A stretch of 64,000 nucleotides of DNA from Brachionus plicatilis. Its lineage: Eukaryota; Rotifera; Eurotatoria; Ploima; Brachionidae. Below are positions 57,529 to 64,000 of the stretch, one piece after another. Position numbers and translations under genes: made by a program. The stretch is from positions 1,296,176 through 1,360,175 of the forward strand of contig QEOQ01000141.1 in NCBI GenBank assembly GCA_010279815.1. The letters are read 5' to 3'. Under the pieces are notes generated by a model that worked only from the letters and a program-made list of their open reading frames with translations, had not been told where the DNA came from and did not search any database. Every line of letters starts with the position of its first letter. The stretch's first letter is position 1.

Positions 57529-57977
57529 TTAAAGTTTTTTTTTCTAAATGATTCTTTATTAGGCTAAACTAAAAAATTTAGCTTATATTTAAACATGTTT
57601 GTGAATAAAGCATAAATTATCAAGCTTAGAATTGCTTAACGGGACTTAAGTCCCTGTTTAAATTTGACATTTGTAATAAATCCATATTTGGCAAACTCCT
57701 TAAAATCAACAAATGCTGCATTACTTGACTAGATTCTAAATTTGCTCTTATTAGGCATTTTTTAGCTATGGCTTAATCAAAACACAATCACTTAACAATC
57801 TCGCCCTAAAACGTTTGTTTTTAATTTAGGATCTTTCCAAAATTGGATATTTTTTTATTTTTTATATTTCGTATTTTTATTAGCAACATTCAATTTTCAT
57901 ACGCCTTTGTATGCATTTTTAAGTTTTAGTGTCCTGCCCCTTCCTCCCGCCTCAAATGTTTTTCTTCCTCTTAAACT

Positions 57978-58025
57978 TGTCCTCATTTTCGATCATAAAC
58001 TTTAAATATTACCATATATGGAAAT
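57978..58025 (-). promoter_or_regulatory. CArG box plus GAGGACAA module upstream of actin copy B
   Basis: Reading with the gene: ATTTCCATATATGG (CArG 58012-58021), then about 21 bp, then AAAATGAGGACAA, then a G-rich GGCGGGAGGAAGGGGCAGGA. Same order as upstream of copy A (CArG, GAGGACAA, G-rich). Confidence 0.7.
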
Positions 58026-58273
58026 TTGAAATTATTTATTATGCTCAAAAACGACAAAACGCTGGAGCCTAATCAATTTCTATTCATAATAAAAGTTGCA
58101 GTTTATTTTTGACAACATGGTTGCCACAATTGACTGAAAATTTTATGCATTTTATGTAATGTCTCTTAGTCAAATTTTTGTTATTCATTTAAACTTGATA
58201 AAAATTTATTTTAAAAAATTTTGAAAATTTAGATTTATACTTATACTTAATTAGTTATTTTTTAGTCTATTTA

Positions 58274-59115
58274 CAGTGGTGATTTGATACCAGTATTTTA
58301 GGAAAAATTACGTAAATTATCAGGATTTTACGATAATTTTAGTAAAGTTTGGTAAAATTCAAAATGGCCAAAAATTTTTGAAAAATTGTCTTTTTTTCCC
58401 AAAAATCGAAAATTTAAAATTTTTTTTTTAAACCGATTTTAAAAATCAGTATTTTTAACCAAAAATAGCTTTAATTGTGGTTATTTTGGTAAAAATTGGT
58501 AAAAAAAAGTAAAATTGAGAAAAACTTAATTTTTTATATCAAAAAAGTTTTAAAAATACGCATCTATTTACAAATCGATTACCTATATCAAAAAAAATCA
58601 TAATATATTAATGCTAATGACCAGACCAGTAATCATCTCTTTGAATTACTATCTTAATAACCTTATAGTTTTTAATTAATATTTTAAAAATAACAAATAA
58701 TCAGATAATAAAAATACTTTTTTTAAATGATCTGTATATTTTTTACACTTCTCTGGTGTATAGTTTTCTGAAAATCATTGATGGTTTCTATCATATCTGA
58801 TTCTTTTAAAATCATCCTTTGGATGCACATAAACCTTTAGCTCGTTCCACTAGAGCTCAATTGGATTTCGGCAGATTAAGATGGTGATTTATCATTAATT
58901 TTCAAGAACTAGACAAATATTTTAAATAAAAAGTTAAGTTCCTACTCAAAAAACATTATTGATGCTTAAAAAATTCGTACAAACGTCAGATTTGTGCTTA
59001 GGATCATGGGATATGGTGAACTCTAAACCAAAAGCCGTATTCTCTCGCCCCAAATGGAAAAAAATAATCGGCAAGAATTTCTTGATATAATTTCGAATCC
59101 ATGTTACCTCTTTTT
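58274..59115. mobile_element. Tc1/mariner-type element of the TTTACGTAA family (one end)
   Basis: Left terminus CAGTGGTGATTTGATACCAG preceded by TA, matching the right end of the MITE at 35048-35442, followed by TTACGTAAA and GGTAAAATT words. About 470 bp inside begins a transposase relic on the minus strand. The right terminus was not found; it may lie before about 59470 or be deleted. Confidence 0.65.
58775..59102 (-). pseudogene. Tc1/mariner transposase remnant
   Basis: From ATG at 59102: MDSKLYQEILADYFFPFGAR, then after a frameshift SHDPKHKSDVCTNFLSINNV (the D-x-D-P-K-H second-Asp block), then NPIEL, a stop, WNELKVYVHPKDDFKRI (third acidic residue block). Motif order and spacing are those of Tc1/mariner. 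Frameshifts and stops make it dead. Confidence 0.75.
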
Positions 59116-59476
59116 CACTTTTCGGATTTTTTTAAAGAAAGGAACATTTTATTAGATGGAATCTTCAAAATTAATTATCTAATTTTTGAGTTAAATAAAA
59201 TTAAATTCTAATCTTGTTTTTAATGCATTTGATTTTTAAGATAATATTAAATTTATTATTTAAAATAAAAACAAAAATATTTTCCAAACAATTATTTTCA
59301 ATTAGCATCTTTTAAAAAAAAAATAAAAATTATCTTGATTTTTTGATATTTAAAATACAAAAAAAAAATTTTTTTGATTTCTATAATTCTTATTTTAAAT
59401 TTTTTAATTTAAATTGATCCAAAATTGGATCGGAAATCAATCAGTCAGAATCAAAGACAAATGAAATTTCTTCAGT

Positions 59477-59505
59477 TCCAGGTAGTCATTATGGCGGCTA
59501 AGCAA
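59477..59505 (-). repeat. Single dispersed copy of the 41-bp minisatellite word
   Basis: CAGTTCCAGGTAGTCATTAT continuing GGCGGCTAA is the complement of the unit iterated at 40886-41096 (GCCGCCATAATAACTACCTG). One unit only. Confidence 0.7.
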
Positions 59506-59529
59506 TTGTTGGACTGTTTTTAAAAAAAA

Positions 59530-59581
59530 TAAATTTAAAGTCCGGACTTGGACTTTATTTTGCGATTTATAAACAACTCTG
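59530..59581. repeat. Right end of a CAGAGTTG/AAGTC element
   Basis: AGTCCGGACTTGGACTTTAT and terminal AAACAACTCTG. A matching right end is at about 38257-38296. Left ends not found for either. Confidence 0.5.
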
Positions 59582-59829
59582 TTAAAGATCCTTCAGAGTA
59601 AATAGCAAATTTTTTTTTCCATTTATTATTTATAAATAAACCTAAAAGTAAAAAATTAGTGCTGGTTTTATTAATAAAAAATCAAACAAGATAAAATTCA
59701 ATATATCTCTTTTAACATATTTATATCATTTGATAGTGTTTCCAGTTATCTTATTACAAACTGAAAAATCTTTAATACACTTTTTTATTTTTTTTCAAAA
59801 TTTTAGAACAAAGTTTTAAGAGAATTATC

Positions 59830-59941
59830 CAGAGTTGTTTAAAAGTCCCAAATTAAAAACCAAGTCCGGGCTTTTGAAAAAAAAAGAAAAAAAAGTTCAG
59901 ACTTGGACTTTACTTGAAACTTGTGACTTTTAACAACTATG
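59830..59941. mobile_element. 112-bp mini-element with perfect 8-bp duplication (hAT-like)
   Basis: Ends CAGAGTTGTTTAAAAGTC and inverted CATAGTTGTTAAAAGTC; the flanks 59822-59829 and 59942-59949 are both GAATTATC. It contains repeated AAGTC/GACTT words. The 8-bp duplication and CA(G)AG ends assign the family to hAT-like elements and make the decayed hAT transposase at 53318-54740 a possible relative of its source. Confidence 0.85.
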
Positions 59942-60671
59942 GAATTATCGAGCACATTTCATGGTATATAAGCTTGACTGTTCCATTCCAATCCTTTAAA
60001 ACGACAAACAAGATAGCATAAAATATATGAAGAAGATAAGATTTAATTTTAAAAAAAATGTTTTCTAAAATTATTTTTATTTTTATGAGCAATGATGAGC
60101 TAATTAAATATTCTATGTTTGCCAATTAGATTTTTAATTTGATTTTTGATGCAATTAAAAATTTAATAGCTGTAAAAATTAAAGAGATTCAAAATAATAA
60201 AATTTAATGTTGAAGACAAAAAAATGATTCAGTTTTATTTAAGACTTTAATTTAGGTAATTTATATTTTTAAATTTTTAGATTTTCCATGACAATTCGCT
60301 TCTAGAATTGTTAAATAAAAAAATAATTTATTTAAAACTTGTCTATTGATGCCATTACTCTTTAATAATCTAAATAAGTCCTGTCTCTTCTATTTGATTC
60401 ATTTTTTAAAAATCTTTTTGAAAATAGCATCTTAAATGAAAAATTATTTATTGAAATTTGGAAATTTTAGCTTTCACTTGATAGCATTCTGTCATAATCC
60501 AATTCGTCATTACATTTTTTTAAAATAAATTTTTCTTACATATATCCTTTACAAATTTTTTCTAATAAAATAATGAATAAAACTTCTTAATTAATTTAAA
60601 TATGAAACAATCAAAGTTTTTAACAAATTTAAATTTTGTTTTGAATTTTCTAATTCATGTTGATTTTACTA

Positions 60672-61545
60672 CAGTCGTACCTCGGTATAACGAAAGTGTC
60701 GGTTCGAAATTTTGGTATTCGTTATATCGAAATTCGTTATATCAAAATTTACATGTTAAAGGATTAAGAAAAATTTTTTTTTTTCAAAGTTTATTTTGGA
60801 ATAATAATGTTTAAAAAAAAGAAAAAATAAATCAAAATAAAATGGAAAAATTAATTTTTTTTATTTGACAAAAACTCATTCAAAGTAGGTTGTTTAGTAA
60901 AAGCATTATCAATCTGATTGTAACGTTTCTATATTTTTTTACTTGATTAAACCAAAAAATTATAGCTTGATCGGCGTTATCGTAATTTGATAGTTTAATT
61001 CGTTTTTTTTTCTGGACCGACAAGATTTTTTTCATAATGTTCCATAATTTTGGCTTTTGATTTTAATAAAGTTGAAATTGTAGATGGACTACAGTTGTAT
61101 TGTTTCGCCAGTTCTGTAGTTGAAATATTTTTTTCATGTTTTTTAATTATTTCAACCTTGGTTTCAGGTGTAAAAGATTTACGTTTTTTCGGGTCTGTAT
61201 CGGATAATTTAGACGTAGAGACTTTTGAAACTGATTTTTTATTCATTTTTATTCAATGTATTTTTATTTTCAAATAATTTTCCTTTTTTTATAGAACTGA
61301 AAATTAACAAAAAAGTGTTAAAAAAATTGATTTTTTATTTCGTTATAGGAAGTTAATTTTTAAAAGAAACCTATTTATTTGTTCTTTTGTTTTATTTCTT
61401 TGCATCAAAATTTCGTTATATCAAAGTTCGTTATATCGAAAATTTTTTGTATAGAATTTATAATAGTTATTTCCGGTTCTTAGTTTACATTTCGTTAATT
61501 CAAGGATTTCGTTAAATTGAGGTTCGTTATACGAAGGTACCACTG
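60672..61545. mobile_element. pogo/Tigger-type transposon, internally deleted, TA duplication
   Basis: Left end CAGTCGTACCTCGGTATAAC, right end (inverted) CAGTGGTACCTTCGTATAAC, both flanked by TA. This is the classic Tigger/pogo terminus. Behind each end the word TTCGTTATATC is iterated several times. It encodes the N-terminal helix-turn-helix of a pogo transposase on the minus strand but no catalytic domain, so it is a 0.87-kb deletion derivative. Confidence 0.9.
60995..61246 (-). pseudogene. pogo/CENP-B-type HTH protein fragment (truncated Tigger transposase)
   Basis: 83 codons from ATG: a Ser/Lys-rich start, then KRKSFTPETKVEIIKKHEKN and TTELAKQYNCSPSTISTLLK, the CENP-B/psq helix-turn-helix. 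One base lost in the A run at about 61010 causes an early stop. Past it the second DNA-binding domain is still legible as NADQAIIFWFNQVKKYRNVT before the sequence ends. The DDE domain is deleted. Confidence 0.85.
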
Positions 61546-61898
61546 TAATTCAACTTTTACTTAGCAGAATTTAAAATGGCTAATTACATATTTAACAAGC
61601 CTGAAAAAAAATCTAAGAAAATTTATTTTGTTTTTTTGACAAAAATAAATAATTTTGGCGATAAAAATTTTTCTTTCCAGTGCTGATTCTTAATAATTGA
61701 TTTAAATTTTGTTTTCCTTTTAAAAAAATTTAACATTTTAAATTAATTTAAGAAAAAATTTTTTAATCTGCAGACAAAAAAAACATCAATACTGAAAAGA
61801 AACACAATCCTTGCCATTTTTTTAAAAAAGCATTTTACAAAATAATCTTATAAAATATTTCAAAATTTTGTTTATTTTCTAAAAAAAAAAATTAAAAA

Positions 61899-62317
61899 AT
61901 GAAATTAGCAAGAAATTTCAGCTATCAGATAAAACCGTGTACAGTGGTCGTGGAGCGAATAGAAATTAAAAAATTCTTAAAAAATACATACAAAAATTAT
62001 TCAAGTGAAAGTAGAATCATAAACTCGAATATCAAACGCAATAAAAAGTTTCAGTTAAAAGATCTTTCTTTAAAGTTTAAATCTTACATATGCGATAATA
62101 TCAATGAAAAAAAAACAGACGAGTCTCAAAATACCGTTCACGTTCAATTAGACAAGGTGAACGAAAACAACATTGATAAAAGTAATTTTGATTTTTTTTT
62201 TAAATAATTTAAAACCAAGTCTTTTTTGTAGGGGTCAAATTATCCTCAACAGCAAAAGCTATTTTAAAAAACAAACATAAAATGAAAAGTTGTTCAATAA
62301 ATTTGAGCAGAATTTAA
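61899..62317 (+). CDS. Small basic protein of unknown function, two exons (122 aa)
   Basis: Model: join(61899..62181, 62232..62317). The 50-bp intron (GTAATT...TTTGTAG) has the size typical of this genome and joins the frame exactly. Residues 1-94 start MKLARNFSYQIKPCTVVVER and include a basic RNKKFQLKDLSLKFKSY stretch and an Asn/Asp/Lys segment; exon 2 adds RVKLSSTAKAILKNKHKMKS. No signal peptide, membrane segment or known domain. Without the intron the frame would stop at 62207 (102 aa). Coding status rests on composition and the good splice sites. Confidence 0.5.
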
Positions 62318-64000
62318 TTTTCATATTAGATTATAATTTAGCAGTTAAATTACACTTTATTTTGATGAAAAATTTTGTACAGTATTTTGAAAACAAAAAT
62401 TATTTAATTCTCTTTGTAAAATTTAAATTACCTTTTTTTTTGAAACAAGAACTTAACATAAATTGAGTAAAATAAATATTCTTTATCTTTGAATTTTTCA
62501 CAGTTCCATTATTAAACGTGAATTGATTTCAATTAGAACTATTGTAAAGTTAACCATTTTGAGAAAAATAAATGATCAATCAGTTATTTGTTTTATTTTA
62601 TTTTAATGTTAAAAAATTCTAGATGCGTGACAAATTAGGTATTCTCATGAAATATTTATATCATGATTATTTTTATGATTTGAAGAGAAAAAATTTAATA
62701 ATGACACTTTGGAATTTTTTTGGATTTGTTCAACTATTTTAAAAAAATGAAGTTTTAAATTAATCATAATTTTTGAGAAAATAAAAATTCATTCATCATT
62801 GTTAATTAATGTTTGTTTGTTTAATAGTTTATTTTTTATTTAAAAGAAAGGTTACGAGCAGAGCTCCTTCAGCCAATTATATGATTTTCATGTCTTTTTC
62901 TGAACAAAACTAAGACAAAATAAACATATAATGAACAAAAAGATACAAGTAAATTAAACTTTCAAATTGATACGAAAATCAAATTTAAAGAGAAAAAAAA
63001 TCACGTTTAAAAAAATTAAAACAAAACGTTGATTGAACCAAAATAAAGCTTTTTGATTTTAATTTTTTTTTTAATTTAGCCTAATAGGCCTTCCTATATC
63101 CGAGTTACAACCCCATGTGCATTTTTGGATTTTGAAGGCATGTGCTTTTTTCAGGTATTCAAATAATTAAATTAAATTCCTCTTTTTTTTTTAATTTTTA
63201 ATTATTCCGTCAGAGAAGCAACGGGTAAAACCTTGTAAATCTTTAAGTGAAATAAAAATCATTAGTAAAATAATTATGGGAATATTTTTTGTCAGTAGAT
63301 AAATATTTTTTTAGAAAATTTTAATTAATAATAATATTAATATCAACCCAAAAGGTAAAAAATCTTAAAAAAATAAATTACATCTGCATTTAACTGTAAT
63401 AAAGCTAGAAAGAACCCTTAATAACAAAAGAACCACTAAATTTATTTATCTCTTTCCAATAGCGAAAACCTTCTAGAATAGAATATAAAGAATAAAGTAA
63501 CCATTTTTATGAATTTTACAAAGGTAAAAAAATCAGGCCAATGTTTGCTAAAATTTTTAAAATTTTTTTTACAAATAAAAATAATTTTTTTCTTTAACTT
63601 TTATATAGTTTTAAAGAAAAAAAAAGCATATAAATACAGTCGAGATGAATTGTGCATTTTTAGAAAGGTCAGAATCAATCCTACAAAAAAGCTATAGACA
63701 ACTAGCATCTGACTTTAGTTCTAAGTTTCCAAATGAATTAGAATTTATTATTCATTTATTTTAACTTAATTTTGTCTTATTTCCCTAATAAAAAAATATT
63801 ATTATTTTACAGAAATTTAAATATCTGTAAAATATAGCCATATTTAAATCAAAAAAATGATTTTTTTTAAATTCTAAAGAATTCAATTTATATTAAAATT
63901 TCATTTTTTGCGCCAATTCTGGCGATGTATAAAAAAATTAAAATGTAAAAATATAATATTTTTAATTTTTGTATTTAAATAATAATAATATTAAAATGAA
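62318..64000. other. AT-rich region, no gene seen
   Basis: Nothing with coding character. A small hairpin word CGCCAATTCTGGCG at 63911-63924 followed later by AAT repeats resembles the one at about 27078. Confidence 0.4.

Noticed and set aside
61050..61277. 75-codon plus-strand frame in the Tigger element
   Set aside because: Antisense of the pogo-type HTH coding sequence.
63509..63697. 62-codon plus-strand frame
   Set aside because: Lys/Phe-rich noise in AT-rich DNA, no domain or splice continuation.

Overview
This is an AT-rich animal genome window (most non-coding sequence looks well under 30% GC). Introns are very short (44-60 bp, GT...AG), coding exons stand out as less AT-rich islands, and transposable elements fill much of the second half. 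Muscle-type actin, a one-LIM muscle LIM protein, a TMEM26-like membrane protein and a large-ectodomain GPCR mark it as metazoan. A small invertebrate such as a monogonont rotifer (Brachionus-like) would fit, but that is inference; no rRNA or mitochondrial marker is present to prove it.

Layout. 1-13.6 kb is the gene-rich part: a 908-aa intrinsically disordered protein (2413-5139, +), a six-exon PLP serine/threonine dehydratase (6964-8210, +), a single-exon LRRCT-GPCR (9842-12208, +) and a three-exon ankyrin-repeat protein (13554-12431, -). 14-20.8 kb is TE debris: a snapback repeat, dead LINE pieces, a zinc-finger DNA element with iterated GGTCAC motifs, a 5'-truncated CR1-like LINE, and a decayed copy of the GPCR 3' end. 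21.0-23.5 kb holds a TMEM26-like gene. 26.2 and 31.2 kb hold two near-identical muscle LIM protein genes in tandem, separated by foldbacks and a tRNA-type SINE with a perfect 31-bp target-site duplication. 32.5-41.1 kb is a nested transposon field (MITEs with TA or 9-bp duplications, LINEs, an element with an inverted TTTTTCCCT array, a minisatellite). 42.3-57.5 kb is a large inverted duplication of an actin gene: two actin genes read toward each other, and their 3' flanks are duplicated for more than 1 kb. The roughly 10-kb spacer is made of transposons, an assembly gap inside a foldback element, and an intact-looking six-exon gene (50867-49552, -) bracketed by 210-bp inverted arms together with a dead Tc1/mariner-type transposase. 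58-64 kb holds more Tc1/mariner and pogo/Tigger material and a small two-exon gene of unknown function.

Themes. (1) Several independent DNA-transposon families here share one architecture: the terminal inverted repeats are built from many copies of a short family-specific word (GGTCAC, TTTACGTAA, TTTTTCCCT, GGTACGG, GGAATGG, TTCGTTATATC, GTCAATTA). Several begin CAGTGG or CAGTCG and are flanked by TA. (2) Both the actin pair and the LIM pair show patchy divergence (long stretches identical at silent sites, short clusters of differences) that suggests gene conversion. (3) The two actin promoters have diverged except for a CArG box and a nearby GAGGACAA word.

Gene models were spliced by eye from GT/AG sites, reading-frame continuity and family conservation. 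No database search or expression data were available.
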